A stretch of DNA of 64,000 bases from Kroppenstedtia sanguinis (GTDB lineage: Bacteria; Bacillota; Bacilli; Thermoactinomycetales; DSM-45169). Location: NCBI RefSeq assembly GCF_050433445.1, contig NZ_JBNPXF010000012.1, positions 30,472-94,471 on the forward strand. Reading direction: 5' to 3'. Both the position numbers and the translations under genes were made by a program. Shown here one piece after another: positions 32,872-42,055 of this stretch (the first letter of the stretch is position 1; every line of letters begins with the position of its first letter). The notes under the pieces were generated by a model, which saw only the letters and a program-made list of their open reading frames with translations, ran no database searches and was not told the DNA's origin.

Positions 32872-33990
32872 ATGTACGTGGAGCAACTGGAACTGAAACA
32901 GTTCCGCAACATCGAACATCTCAAACTGGATTGCTCCGGAGAGCTCCACATGTTTGTCGGACCCAATGCCCAGGGCAAAACCAATATCCTGGAGTCTCTC
33001 TATGTCCTCGCCATCGGGAAATCTCACCGAACCCGCAGTCACCGGGAACTGATCCGCTGGGAACAGACGGTTGCTTCCTTGAAGGCTGAGGTTTCCGGAA
33101 AAGAATCGGCCCGACGGTTGGAGATCCGCCTGACGCCCCGTGGCAAACGGGTGCTGCGCAACGGAGTGGAACAGCGCCGGCTGAGTGAATATATCGGTTC
33201 CCTCACCGCCGTCCTGTTTGCTCCAGAGGACTTATCCATTGTCAAAGGGAGTCCCCAGGTGCGGAGACGATTTCTCGATATGGAGATCGGACAGGTGAGC
33301 CCCACCTATATCTATCATCTGACCCGTTATAATCAGCTACTTCAGCAACGCAACAGCTTACTCAAAGAACTGGGAAAAGGGTGGGGAAAACAGACTGCCC
33401 TCCTCGATGTTCTCAATGAACAATTGATCGGGTTATCTACCCACTTGTGGAGCAAACGCTTCTCCTTTGTGAACCTTCTTTCCCGATGGGCACAGGAGAT
33501 TCATTATTCCATCACCCAAGGGAGTGAAAGCCTCACCCTCCAATATCAATCCTTGGCTTCCGTAGAGCCAGGGATGGACCGGTCATCGATGGAGGAGGTG
33601 CTAACCCAGGAACTGATGAAGGTCCGGGAACAGGAAATGCAGCGGGGAACCACCTTGATCGGTCCCCATCGGGATGATCTGCGGATCGCTGCCAACGGTA
33701 CCGACCTGCACACTTTTGGTTCCCAAGGGCAACAGCGCACTGCCGCACTCTCTCTCAAACTGGCGGAAATCGAATTGATTCACCAAGAGACCGGAACTTA
33801 TCCCATTTTATTGTTGGATGATGTTTTATCGGAACTGGACGATGGCCGTAAAACGCATCTGCTGGAGGCAATCCGAGGGCGTGTCCAGACCTTTGTCACC
33901 ACAACTGGTTTGGAGGGAATTGACCGGGAGACACTGGACCGAGCCCGGATTCGTTGGGTCCATCAGGGCAGTATTTCTGAACAGGGGTGA
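32872..33990 (+). CDS. recF: DNA replication and repair protein RecF
   Basis: This 372-residue SMC/ABC-type ATPase has the N-terminal QFRNIEHLKLD, Walker A VGPNAQGKTNILES (~28-41), signature FGSQGQQRTAALSLKLAE near 285, and Walker B PILLLDDVLSELD. With RecO and RecR (recR is at 61513) it loads RecA on gapped DNA. A conserved DRKLSRAD-like arm is replaced by normal family variation. It overlaps no neighbour; remB starts 5 bp after its stop. Confidence 0.97.
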   Translation: MYVEQLELKQFRNIEHLKLDCSGELHMFVGPNAQGKTNILESLYVLAIGKSHRTRSHRELIRWEQTVASLKAEVSGKESARRLEIRLTPRGKRVLRNGVEQRRLSEYIGSLTAVLFAPEDLSIVKGSPQVRRRFLDMEIGQVSPTYIYHLTRYNQLLQQRNSLLKELGKGWGKQTALLDVLNEQLIGLSTHLWSKRFSFVNLLSRWAQEIHYSITQGSESLTLQYQSLASVEPGMDRSSMEEVLTQELMKVREQEMQRGTTLIGPHRDDLRIAANGTDLHTFGSQGQQRTAALSLKLAEIELIHQETGTYPILLLDDVLSELDDGRKTHLLEAIRGRVQTFVTTTGLEGIDRETLDRARIRWVHQGSISEQG

Positions 33991-33994
33991 AACG

Positions 33995-34261
33995 GTGTTT
34001 ATCCATCTCGGCGGCAATAAGATGATTCGGATCAGTGAAGTGATCACCATCCTGGATGCCGGAAATCGGCGCTCTCCTGTCACCCTGCTTCCTTTTTTGG
34101 ATGACGTGGAAAGGCAGGGAAGGATGGAGAAAATCTCCACCCAGGAAGAAGTGAAGTCCTATGTGGTCACCCGGACCGGGGTATATGCTTCGCCGATTTC
34201 ATCCCTGACTTTGTTGAAACGGGCGCAGCAGGGCGGCTCCCGTCGGGGGATCGCTGAATAG
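33995..34261 (+). CDS. remB: Extracellular matrix regulator RemB (YaaB, DUF370)
   Basis: From GTG 33995 the 88-residue protein reads MFIHLGGNKMIRISEVITIL, typical of DUF370/RemB. Relatives of RemA/RemB form ring-like DNA-binding assemblies that activate biofilm-matrix genes in B. subtilis. The C-terminal part (VVTRTGVYASPISSLTLLKR) is the conserved second half. The stop of recF lies 5 nt upstream, so coupling is likely. A longer frame from 33818 only overlaps recF. Confidence 0.92.
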   Translation: MFIHLGGNKMIRISEVITILDAGNRRSPVTLLPFLDDVERQGRMEKISTQEEVKSYVVTRTGVYASPISSLTLLKRAQQGGSRRGIAE

Positions 34262-34299
34262 TACGGACGGGTCCAGAGAAAAAGGAACTCAAGGAGTAG

Positions 34300-36225
34300 G
34301 TGAATTCAAAGGTGACCGTTGAGAAGAAAAACTATGATGAATCACAGATTCAGGTGCTGGAGGGGCTAGAGGCGGTCCGAAAGCGGCCGGGGATGTATAT
34401 CGGGGCCACCAGTAGTCGAGGGTTGCACCACTTGGTATGGGAAGTGGTTGACAACAGTATCGACGAAGCCTTGGCCGGACGCTGTGATACAATTCAAGTG
34501 ATCGTAAATGAAGATAACAGCGTCACTGTGGAGGACAACGGACGCGGGATTCCAGTAGGGATCCAATCCAAGGTGGGGCGGCCTGCGGTGGAAGTGGTGA
34601 TGACCGTCTTGCACGCCGGCGGGAAATTTGATAATGAAGGATACAAATTTTCCGGTGGACTTCACGGGGTGGGCGTATCCGTCGTCAACGCCCTCTCGGA
34701 ATGGTTGGAAGTGCAAGTGAAACGGGAAGGGAAAATCTATGTTCAAAAGTATCGGAAAGGGAGACCGGAATCCGATCTGCAAGTGACCGGGAAGACGAAG
34801 GAGACCGGGACACGGATCACCTTTAAACCCGACCCAGAGATTTTCACAGAAACCACTGAATATGATTATGAGATCCTGCAAAACCGCCTACGGGAATTGG
34901 CATTTCTTAACCAAGGCCTCCGCATCCAGCTGTCGGATCAACGTGGGGAAGGAAAGTCCCACGAGTTCAAGTACGAAGGGGGGATCCGCTCCTTTGTTGA
35001 ACACTTGAACAAAAATCGAGAAAGCTTGCATCAACCGCCGATTTTCATCGAGGGTGAGAAAGAGGATCTGGTGATCCAAATCGCCCTCCAGTACAATGTT
35101 GGATTTTCCAGCAACATTTATTCCTATGCCAATAATATTCACACCCACGAGGGAGGTACCCACGAGGCAGGGTTCAAATCGGCTCTCACCCGTGTGGTCA
35201 ACGATTATGCCCGGCGCTACAGTTTGCTCAAGGAGAATGACAACAATCTGAGCGGAGATGACACCCGGGAAGGCTTGACAGCTATTATCAACATCAAAAT
35301 CCCGGATCCTCAGTTTGAAGGGCAAACCAAGACCAAACTGGGCAACTCCGAGGCCCGGACTGTGACGGAGTCGATCTTCGCCGAACAGTTCCTCACCTTC
35401 CTGGAGGAGAATCCCGCGGTCTCGAAAAAAGTGATCAACAAAGCGGTGATGGCTGCTCGGGCACGGGAAGCTGCTCGCAAAGCACGGGAGTTGACCCGGC
35501 GCAAAAACGCCCTGGAAGTGAGCTCCCTCCCAGGAAAATTGGCTGATTGCACCTCCCGCAAAGCGGAGATCAGTGAACTGTACCTGGTGGAGGGGGATTC
35601 TGCAGGAGGAACAGCCAAACAGGGAAGGGACCGCATGTTTCAGGCGATTTTGCCCTTGCGTGGGAAGATCCTCAATGTGGAGAAGGCCCGGCTGGATAAA
35701 GCCCTCTCCAACGATGAGATCCGTACCATCACCACCGCTTTGGGAACCGGGATCGGAGAGGATTTTCAGCTGGATAAGGCCCGTTATCACAAAATCATGA
35801 TTATGACTGATGCTGATGTGGATGGGGCCCATATCCGCACCCTGCTCCTCACCTTCTTTTACCGGTATATGCGTCCTTTGATTGATGCGGGGTATGTCTA
35901 TATCGCCCAGCCCCCTCTCTACAAGATTACCCAAGGCAAAAAAATCTTATATGCTTTTGACGATCGGGCGAAAGACGAGATCGTCTCAGAACTGGAAAGT
36001 AAGGGGAAAGTGGAGCTGCAACGGTATAAGGGTCTGGGAGAGATGACTGCCACCCAGCTGTGGGAAACGACGATGGATCCGGAAAGCCGGACGTTGCTGC
36101 AGGTCACCCTGGAGGATGCCCTGGATGCAGATCAGGTTTTTGAAACCCTGATGGGAGAGAAAGTGGAGCCACGCCGGGAGTTTATCCAAGAGTATGCCAA
36201 GCAAGTACGTAATCTGGATATCTGA
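34300..36225 (+). CDS. gyrB: DNA gyrase subunit B
   Basis: This 641-residue protein has a GHKL ATPase domain (VVDNSIDEALAG, DNGRGIPVG, GGLHGVGVSVVNALSEW), a transducer with QTKTKLGNSEAR, and a Toprim domain with EGDSAGGTAKQGRDR (~430) and DADVDGAHIRTLLLTFFYR. It pairs with GyrA to introduce negative supercoils. The start is GTG 34300, only 3 nt after AAGGAG; GTG 34312 is a possible alternative with longer spacing. No obvious quinolone- or coumarin-resistance deviation was assigned. Confidence 0.97.
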   Translation: MNSKVTVEKKNYDESQIQVLEGLEAVRKRPGMYIGATSSRGLHHLVWEVVDNSIDEALAGRCDTIQVIVNEDNSVTVEDNGRGIPVGIQSKVGRPAVEVVMTVLHAGGKFDNEGYKFSGGLHGVGVSVVNALSEWLEVQVKREGKIYVQKYRKGRPESDLQVTGKTKETGTRITFKPDPEIFTETTEYDYEILQNRLRELAFLNQGLRIQLSDQRGEGKSHEFKYEGGIRSFVEHLNKNRESLHQPPIFIEGEKEDLVIQIALQYNVGFSSNIYSYANNIHTHEGGTHEAGFKSALTRVVNDYARRYSLLKENDNNLSGDDTREGLTAIINIKIPDPQFEGQTKTKLGNSEARTVTESIFAEQFLTFLEENPAVSKKVINKAVMAARAREAARKARELTRRKNALEVSSLPGKLADCTSRKAEISELYLVEGDSAGGTAKQGRDRMFQAILPLRGKILNVEKARLDKALSNDEIRTITTALGTGIGEDFQLDKARYHKIMIMTDADVDGAHIRTLLLTFFYRYMRPLIDAGYVYIAQPPLYKITQGKKILYAFDDRAKDEIVSELESKGKVELQRYKGLGEMTATQLWETTMDPESRTLLQVTLEDALDADQVFETLMGEKVEPRREFIQEYAKQVRNLDI

Positions 36226-36256
36226 GCGGACGTGAACAGAAAGCGGAGGGAAGCGA

Positions 36257-38701
36257 ATGCCTGAAGAACAGCGCATCAATGAGATCAATATCAGCCAGGA
36301 AATGCGCAGCTCCTTCCTGGATTATGCGATGAGCGTCATCGTCAGCCGGGCCCTCCCTGATGCCCGGGACGGACTCAAACCGGTGCACCGGCGTATCCTG
36401 TACACGATGCATGAGCTGGGGATGACGTCGGATAAGCCCTACCGAAAATCGGCCAACGTGGTAGGTAACGTCCTCGCCTCCTATCACCCCCATGGGGATA
36501 CGGCTGTATATGATACCATGGTTCGCATGGCCCAGGATTTCTCCTACCGGTACATGCTGGTGGATGGACATGGAAACTTCGGGTCTGTCGATGGGGACTC
36601 CCCGGCGGCGATGCGATACACTGAAGCCCGGATGGCACCGATCACACGGGAATTGCTGCGGGATATCGAGAAAGAGACGATCGATTTCACTCCCAACTAT
36701 GATGGGCGTCTGGAAGAGCCTGTGGTGCTTCCTGCCCGTTTTCCCAACCTGTTGGTGAACGGGTCGGCGGGAATTGCAGTTGGGATGGCCACCAATATTC
36801 CGCCTCACAACCTGACGGAAGTGATCAACGGATTGCTGGCCATGATTCAAAATCGGGATATCACCATTGACGAATTGATGGAGCACATCAAAGGGCCGGA
36901 CTTTCCGACAGCGGGTCTGATCCTGGGCCGAGACGGAATCAAGAAGGCCTACCATACCGGCCGTGGCAGCATCAAGATGCAGGCCAAAACCCGGATCGAA
37001 GAAGTCAACAACGGCAAGATGCGGATCGTAGTCGATGAACTGCCCTTCCAGGTGAACAAAGCCAAGCTAGTGGAGAAGATTGCCGAGCTGGTTCGGGATA
37101 AGAAGATTGAAGGGATCACCGACCTGAGGGATGAATCCGACCGCAACGGAATGCGCATCATCATCGAATTGCGCCGAGATGTCAATCCAAAGGTGCTACT
37201 CAACAATCTCTACAAGCAGACCAATCTCCAGACCAGTTTTGGGGTCAATATGCTGGCACTGGTGGATGGCAAGCCGCTGGTGCTCAATCTGAAACAGGTG
37301 TTGCATCATTACCTAGAACATCAGATAGAAGTGATTCGCCGTCGGACACAGTTTGAGCTTCGCAAGGCGGAAGAACGTGCCCACATCTTGGAAGGTCTTC
37401 GGATCGCACTGGATCACATCGACGAAGTAATCGCCTTGATCCGAGGCTCTCGCACCACTCAGGAAGCCCGGGACGGCTTGATAGAGAAGTTCAGTCTCAG
37501 TGAAAAACAGTCCCAGGCAATCCTGGATATGCGCCTGCAACGTTTGACCGGTCTGGAACGGGAAAAAATTGAAGCAGAGTACGATGAGCTTCAGAAGACT
37601 ATCGCCGAATTGAAGGCGATTTTGGCCAGTGAAGAGAAGATCCTAGGAGTGGTCGAGGATGAATTGACGGAGATCCGCGACAAATACGGCGATGAACGCC
37701 GGTCTCGGATCATGCTGAATACAGGGGATATCGCCGATGAGGATTTGATCCCGGAGGATGAAGTGACCATCCTTATGACCCATCGGGGATATATCAAGCG
37801 GATGCTTTTGTCCGGTTACCGAGCCCAACGTCGTGGAGGCCGGGGAGTATCGGGGATGGGAACGCGAGAGGATGATTTTGTCCAACATTTGTTCGCCACC
37901 AATTCCCACAATTACCTGCTCTTCTTTACCAATAAAGGGAAGGTCTATCGGATGAAAGCTTATGAGGTTCCGGAATTGTCCCGGACCGCCCGGGGTACTC
38001 CCATCATCAACCTGATTCAGATCGATCAGGGGGAATTTATCGAGGCGATCATCCCCGTTCGGGAATTTTCCTCGGACAGTTCCCTTTTCTTCAGTACCAA
38101 ATTCGGCGTGGTCAAAAAGACGCCTCTGGAGGAATTTGGAAACATCCGGCGGAACGGCTTGTTTGCCATTAACATGCGGGAAGGGGATGAACTTGTAGGT
38201 GTCCGCCTGACCGATGGAAAACAGGAGATCATCCTGGGTACCCGCCGGGGGATGTCCATCCGCTTCCCAGAACAGGATGTTCGGCAGATGGGCCGTACTG
38301 CCACCGGGGTGAAAGGAATCGCTCTCGGTAAAGATGATGAAGTGGTCGGTATGGAAGTGGTGCATCCTGAACGGGAAGTGGTCGTGGTCACCAGCAAAGG
38401 ATACGGAAAGCGGACTCTGCTGTCCGAATACCGGACCCAATCCCGTGGCGGGAAAGGGATCAAAGCGCAAAATGTGACCAAAACCAAAGGACAAGTGGTG
38501 GGACTGAAGGTGGTCACTCCGGAAGAGGACCTGATGATCGTCACCAACTCTGGCGTAGTGATCCGGATGAATGTGGGTGGGATCTCCCGCATGGGCCGCT
38601 ATGCCCAAGGTGTCAAACTGATCTCGGTCAAATCCGATGAAGAAGTGGCCACCCTGGCCCGGGTTCCCACGGAAGAAGAAGAAGAGGAAGAGGATGAATA
38701 A
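36257..38701 (+). CDS. gyrA: DNA gyrase subunit A
   Basis: This 814-residue protein has the breakage-reunion core with HPHGDTAVYDTMVRMAQDFSYR; the catalytic tyrosine lies in AAMRYTEARM (~residue 123). The quinolone region GDTAVYDTM has alanine where many species have serine (S83/S84 position), which is worth noting for intrinsic fluoroquinolone response. Six GyrA C-terminal blades carry the GyrA box, here QRRGGRG. The tail is acidic (EEEEEEDE), which in other species tunes supercoiling. It lies 31 bp after gyrB and ends at a strong terminator. Confidence 0.97.
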   Translation: MPEEQRINEINISQEMRSSFLDYAMSVIVSRALPDARDGLKPVHRRILYTMHELGMTSDKPYRKSANVVGNVLASYHPHGDTAVYDTMVRMAQDFSYRYMLVDGHGNFGSVDGDSPAAMRYTEARMAPITRELLRDIEKETIDFTPNYDGRLEEPVVLPARFPNLLVNGSAGIAVGMATNIPPHNLTEVINGLLAMIQNRDITIDELMEHIKGPDFPTAGLILGRDGIKKAYHTGRGSIKMQAKTRIEEVNNGKMRIVVDELPFQVNKAKLVEKIAELVRDKKIEGITDLRDESDRNGMRIIIELRRDVNPKVLLNNLYKQTNLQTSFGVNMLALVDGKPLVLNLKQVLHHYLEHQIEVIRRRTQFELRKAEERAHILEGLRIALDHIDEVIALIRGSRTTQEARDGLIEKFSLSEKQSQAILDMRLQRLTGLEREKIEAEYDELQKTIAELKAILASEEKILGVVEDELTEIRDKYGDERRSRIMLNTGDIADEDLIPEDEVTILMTHRGYIKRMLLSGYRAQRRGGRGVSGMGTREDDFVQHLFATNSHNYLLFFTNKGKVYRMKAYEVPELSRTARGTPIINLIQIDQGEFIEAIIPVREFSSDSSLFFSTKFGVVKKTPLEEFGNIRRNGLFAINMREGDELVGVRLTDGKQEIILGTRRGMSIRFPEQDVRQMGRTATGVKGIALGKDDEVVGMEVVHPEREVVVVTSKGYGKRTLLSEYRTQSRGGKGIKAQNVTKTKGQVVGLKVVTPEEDLMIVTNSGVVIRMNVGGISRMGRYAQGVKLISVKSDEEVATLARVPTEEEEEEEDE

Positions 38702-38710
38702 ATCAGTCAA

Positions 38711-38742
38711 GGAGCTCCGCCAACCGGCGGAGCTCCTTTTTA
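38711..38742 (+). terminator. Terminator after gyrA
   Basis: GGAGCTCCGCC, a 4-nt loop, GGCGGAGCTCC and TTTTTAT form a very stable intrinsic terminator, 9 bp past the stop. It touches the 3' end of convergent yaaC. Confidence 0.95.
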
Positions 38743-39810
38743 TATTCGTTGGAACAGGATCTTTTCCTCAAACAGTTCGTTGAGAATCAGATTGGGAAAT
38801 TTCCGTTGAGTCACCTGCAGAAACTCTTGGATCAATACCATCTCTTCCGAAGCCATCCCGTGAATCATCTCTCCCCACAGGGGAGGTTCATATCGACAAA
38901 GCATACTGAGGGCGAACAGAAGGAGATAGTGGACGAACAATTCCGGGATGCCAACCGCCTCCCGTTGCACGGAGAGCAACCAGTGATTCCCATGCATATC
39001 TTCTCGGAACAGGGGGTGAGCAAAGCCGTGCTCCCACAGATGAATATGGGAAATTCGAGGATGATGCCAGAAGAGGAGAATCCGCGAACCAGATGCAGGA
39101 GTCTCATCACAGGTGAAGCGGACTTGCCCGTCTGTGGAAAAACGGTTCAACCGGTTGGCCAACCCCCGAGGGGTGAAATGGAGCTGATCCAGTATCCTGT
39201 CCTCCAACACCAGAGGCATCCCTCGATCGGAAACTGAAGGAACCTCCGGAACAGCAACAGGAACCAGCGTCTCTTCAGAAAATAGTTGACGGTATCCGTC
39301 TTGCAATTCCGGGACCAGGGCAAACAAGTCCCGCAGGCTCCAACTGTCCCCGATCAGGCTTCCCCACCCTCGATTTCGGGCCAGTTCTGGGAACAATCCT
39401 TCCCGCTGCACCCGAACCTCATCGGCGAAAAATTGATAGTCTCCGCGTTTTCGTTTACGTGTGGAGACTCCATGGCGCAGAACGGCAGTGTTTTCCGGAT
39501 AATCGGGAACCTGGGTCAGCATCAGGACTTTAGACAAGGTCATCATCCCGTAGTAGGAGAGCAAAGGGCGGACAAACAGGTCGCTTTCCCGTGCCGCCTG
39601 ATAATACTCCCGAGCTTGCTTGACATGGTACATCAAAGGCTGGGCGGAGCGGAAGGCGGCCCTGAAGGGGTGTTCCATCCCTTGTTTACGATATTTCCTT
39701 TCCAGAAAGGTGCGGAGAGTGGCTTCATTCTCCCAAAGCAAAAACAAGTTCCACATCTTTTGCTCCGGTGAATCACAGAGAATGCGCCGAACCGGTGAGA
39801 CCATGACCAT
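38740..39810 (-). CDS. yaaC: YaaC-like protein
   Basis: This 356-residue soluble protein fits the YaaC family by sequence feel (MWNLFLLWENEATLRTFLE, ARESDLFVRPLLSYYGMMTLSKVLML, FVHYLLLFALSMLCRYEPPLW) and by position between gyrA and guaB, as in B. subtilis. The function of the family is unknown. It is convergent with gyrA. Three closely placed starts (MVMV..., 39810/39804) exist; I keep the longest. No catalytic motif was identified. Confidence 0.85.
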   Translation of the reverse strand: MVMVSPVRRILCDSPEQKMWNLFLLWENEATLRTFLERKYRKQGMEHPFRAAFRSAQPLMYHVKQAREYYQAARESDLFVRPLLSYYGMMTLSKVLMLTQVPDYPENTAVLRHGVSTRKRKRGDYQFFADEVRVQREGLFPELARNRGWGSLIGDSWSLRDLFALVPELQDGYRQLFSEETLVPVAVPEVPSVSDRGMPLVLEDRILDQLHFTPRGLANRLNRFSTDGQVRFTCDETPASGSRILLFWHHPRISHIHLWEHGFAHPLFREDMHGNHWLLSVQREAVGIPELFVHYLLLFALSMLCRYEPPLWGEMIHGMASEEMVLIQEFLQVTQRKFPNLILNELFEEKILFQRI

Positions 39811-39902
39811 CCCTGCTTTCCCTTATACAACAGAGTAGTCTGCAATCTTTTTTCGGTTTTTATAATCTGAACGAGGCGGAAAAAGAAGCCTCCTGTCATA
39901 AC

Positions 39903-39911
39903 TGTGGATAA
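39903..39911 (-). promoter_or_regulatory. Isolated DnaA box upstream of yaaC
   Basis: TGTGGATAA is an exact DnaA box on the minus strand, 92 bp before the yaaC start, followed by CTGTGGA and GGGGATAAC half-sites. It may be a minor DnaA regulatory site 10 kb from oriC. Confidence 0.55.
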
Positions 39912-39947
39912 CCTGTGGACAAATGGGGATAACTTTTTAATGAGTAG

Positions 39948-39974
39948 AAAAATCGCCCCAATCGGGCGATTTTT
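39948..39974. terminator. Bidirectional-looking hairpin between yaaC and guaB
   Basis: AAAAATCGCCC and GGGCGATTTTT form a perfect stem with T-runs on both strands. No convergent gene ends here; it may mark read-through termination or a remnant small transcript. Confidence 0.6.
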
Positions 39975-39997
39975 ATCATTTACGGAGATACATCTAG

Positions 39998-40245
39998 CAG
40001 GCATGTTGATTAGGTAGGAAATCAGGTCGGGATGGTGGGACGGTGAGGAGCCTTTGCACCCATAGGGCACAAGTCTCGCTAGGGTCGCTTTCCGCTCCCG
40101 GGTCTCGCTATGCGTTCTTTGCAAGAGATCGTAGCCGTCCCATCATCCCCCTCCCTTCAAACGATATTTTGTGATGGGGGCAATGGGAAGAGCGAAAGGA
40201 TCGTTTCGTTCCCATCATCCACTTGATGGTTCATCAACAGCCCTG
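39998..40245. mobile_element. MITE-like inverted-repeat element, copy 3, with target duplication
   Basis: This 248-bp element runs from CAGGCATGTTGATTAG to TCATCAACAGCCCTG and is flanked by an exact 8-bp duplication ACATCTAG (39990-39997 and 40246-40253). The arms GGGATGGTGGGACGG and CCGTCCCATCATCCC enclose a central segment inverted relative to copy 1. That segment is enlarged by a ~65-bp block also present at 9147-9205. It lies in the yaaC-guaB gap; the rest of that gap (40254-40416) shows no gene. Confidence 0.88.
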
Positions 40246-40416
40246 ACATCTAGTGTACAAATATTTCCTATATCGACAACGAATTGATTCCTTCACATCC
40301 TGTTCGAACTGTCCACCCTCGGCGAACAATGGGTTGTAATGAGGGGAGAAATATCAGTAAACAGGGATCACTGAACCCAGGGAGATGAACCAGGAAAAAC
40401 CTTGTCATGGCGCGCC

Positions 40417-40446
40417 TTGACAGGCTGAGAGCCTGTCTGATAAGAT
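40417..40446 (+). promoter_or_regulatory. guaB promoter with overlapping palindrome
   Basis: TTGACA, an 18-nt spacer and TAAGAT lie 49 bp before guaB. A perfect inverted repeat GACAGGCTGAGAGCCTGTC (40419-40437) covers the last four bases of the -35 box and most of the spacer. This is a likely repressor operator of unknown identity. Confidence 0.75.
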
Positions 40447-40494
40447 TGCAAAAACCAAAATGCAGATTATGATAGTAAAGGGGACTGAACTCCG

Positions 40495-41952
40495 ATGTGG
40501 GAAGATAAATTTGCTAAAGAAGGTTTCACCTTCGATGATGTATTGCTTATGCCGGCTAAATCTGAAGTGCTACCACGGGATGTGGAAATGACTACCCAGT
40601 TGGGTGAGCAGATACAGCTGAAGGCCCCTTTCTTGAGTGCAAGCATGGACACGGTGACGGAAGCCCCGATGGCGATCGCGATTGCCCGTCAAGGGGGGAT
40701 CGGGATCATCCACAAAAGTATGAAGATCGAGGAACAGGCAGAGGAAGTGGATCGGGTGAAGCGCTCGGAAAGCGGCGTGATCACCAAACCCTTTTACCTC
40801 CATCCGGATCACCAGGTGTATGATGCGGAGTCCCTGATGTCCAAATTTCGTATCTCTGGGGTGCCGATTGTGGATCGAGAGCGGAAATTGGTCGGGATTC
40901 TCACCAACCGAGACTTGCGGTTTGTCCGAGACTATTCCATCCCGATTTCTGCTGTGATGACCCGTACCAATCTGGTGACAGCGCCTGTGGGGACGACAGT
41001 GACCGATGCGGAGGAAGTCCTGCAACAACACAAGATTGAAAAACTGCCCTTGGTAGATGGAGATGGAGTCCTCAAAGGACTGATCACCATCAAAGATATT
41101 GAGAAGGCGACGATGTTCCCCAACGCATCCAAGGATACCCAGGGGCGGTTACTCGCCGGTGCCGCCGTCGGGGTGACGGGAGATACGATGCAACGTGCCG
41201 CTGCCTTGGTGGAGGCGGAAGTGGATCTATTGGTGGTAGATAGCGCTCACGGTCACTCCAAAGGGGTGTTGGAGACCGTGTCCAGGTTGCGGCGGGAGTA
41301 CCCCGATCTGGTGATCGTTGCCGGAAATGTGGCCACAGGGGAAGGGACAAAGGATCTGATCGAGGCTGGAGCTAGCGTGGTCAAAGTGGGAATCGGCCCC
41401 GGATCGATCTGTACCACCAGGGTGGTGGCGGGAATCGGAGTTCCCCAAGTTACAGCGATTTATGATTGTGCCACCGTGGCCCGTCAGTACGGCATTCCGA
41501 TTATTGCCGACGGAGGGATTCGTTTTTCCGGTGATATTGTGAAAGCCTTGGCCGCCGGTGCCGATGCGGTGATGTTAGGGAGCATCTTTGCAGGAACAGA
41601 GGAATCTCCAGGGGAAACGGAGATCTATCAAGGACGTCAATTTAAAGTCTATCGCGGAATGGGATCGATCGGTGCGATGAAAGCGGGAAGCAAGGACCGC
41701 TATTTTCAGGAAAATGCGCAGAAATTGGTCCCTGAGGGCATCGAAGGGCGTGTCCCCTATAAAGGACCTCTGGCGGAGACCGTTTTTCAACTCTTGGGGG
41801 GAATCCAAGCGGGGATGGGCTATTGTGGTGCCCGGAATCTTCGTGAGCTGAAGGAGAATTCCCGGTTTGTCCGGATCACCAGCGCTTCTCTGCAGGAAAG
41901 CCATCCCCATGACATCCAAATTACGAAAGAGGCGCCTAACTACAATCTATAA
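40495..41952 (+). CDS. guaB: Inosine-5'-monophosphate dehydrogenase
   Basis: This 485-residue TIM-barrel enzyme has two CBS domains (~95-210), the catalytic loop GIGPGSICTTRVVAGIGVPQ with active-site cysteine near 305, the IADGGIRFSGDIVKALAAGA phosphate site, and the flap with YRGMGSIGAMKAGSKDRYFQ. It oxidises IMP to XMP, the rate-limiting step to GMP. It ends at an intrinsic terminator and is transcribed from its own promoter with a palindromic operator candidate. Confidence 0.97.
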   Translation: MWEDKFAKEGFTFDDVLLMPAKSEVLPRDVEMTTQLGEQIQLKAPFLSASMDTVTEAPMAIAIARQGGIGIIHKSMKIEEQAEEVDRVKRSESGVITKPFYLHPDHQVYDAESLMSKFRISGVPIVDRERKLVGILTNRDLRFVRDYSIPISAVMTRTNLVTAPVGTTVTDAEEVLQQHKIEKLPLVDGDGVLKGLITIKDIEKATMFPNASKDTQGRLLAGAAVGVTGDTMQRAAALVEAEVDLLVVDSAHGHSKGVLETVSRLRREYPDLVIVAGNVATGEGTKDLIEAGASVVKVGIGPGSICTTRVVAGIGVPQVTAIYDCATVARQYGIPIIADGGIRFSGDIVKALAAGADAVMLGSIFAGTEESPGETEIYQGRQFKVYRGMGSIGAMKAGSKDRYFQENAQKLVPEGIEGRVPYKGPLAETVFQLLGGIQAGMGYCGARNLRELKENSRFVRITSASLQESHPHDIQITKEAPNYNL

Positions 41953-41960
41953 GGGATGAT

Positions 41961-41988
41961 CACACAGGGGGATTCCCCTGTGTTTTAA
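41961..41988 (+). terminator. Terminator after guaB
   Basis: ACACAGGGG, a GATT loop, CCCCTGTGT and TTTAAT lie 10 bp past the guaB stop. Confidence 0.9.
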
Positions 41989-42055
41989 TAAAAATCGAGG
42001 AACTGTTTCCAATTCTCCTCCCCATCCGTTACACTTGGAAGGGTGAATTCGCATC

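Noticed and set aside
34888..35934. 348-residue ORF antisense to gyrB
   Set aside because: It lies wholly opposite gyrB, has no family signature, and is a by-product of codon bias; the same holds for 37643-38710 opposite gyrA and 36182-36955.
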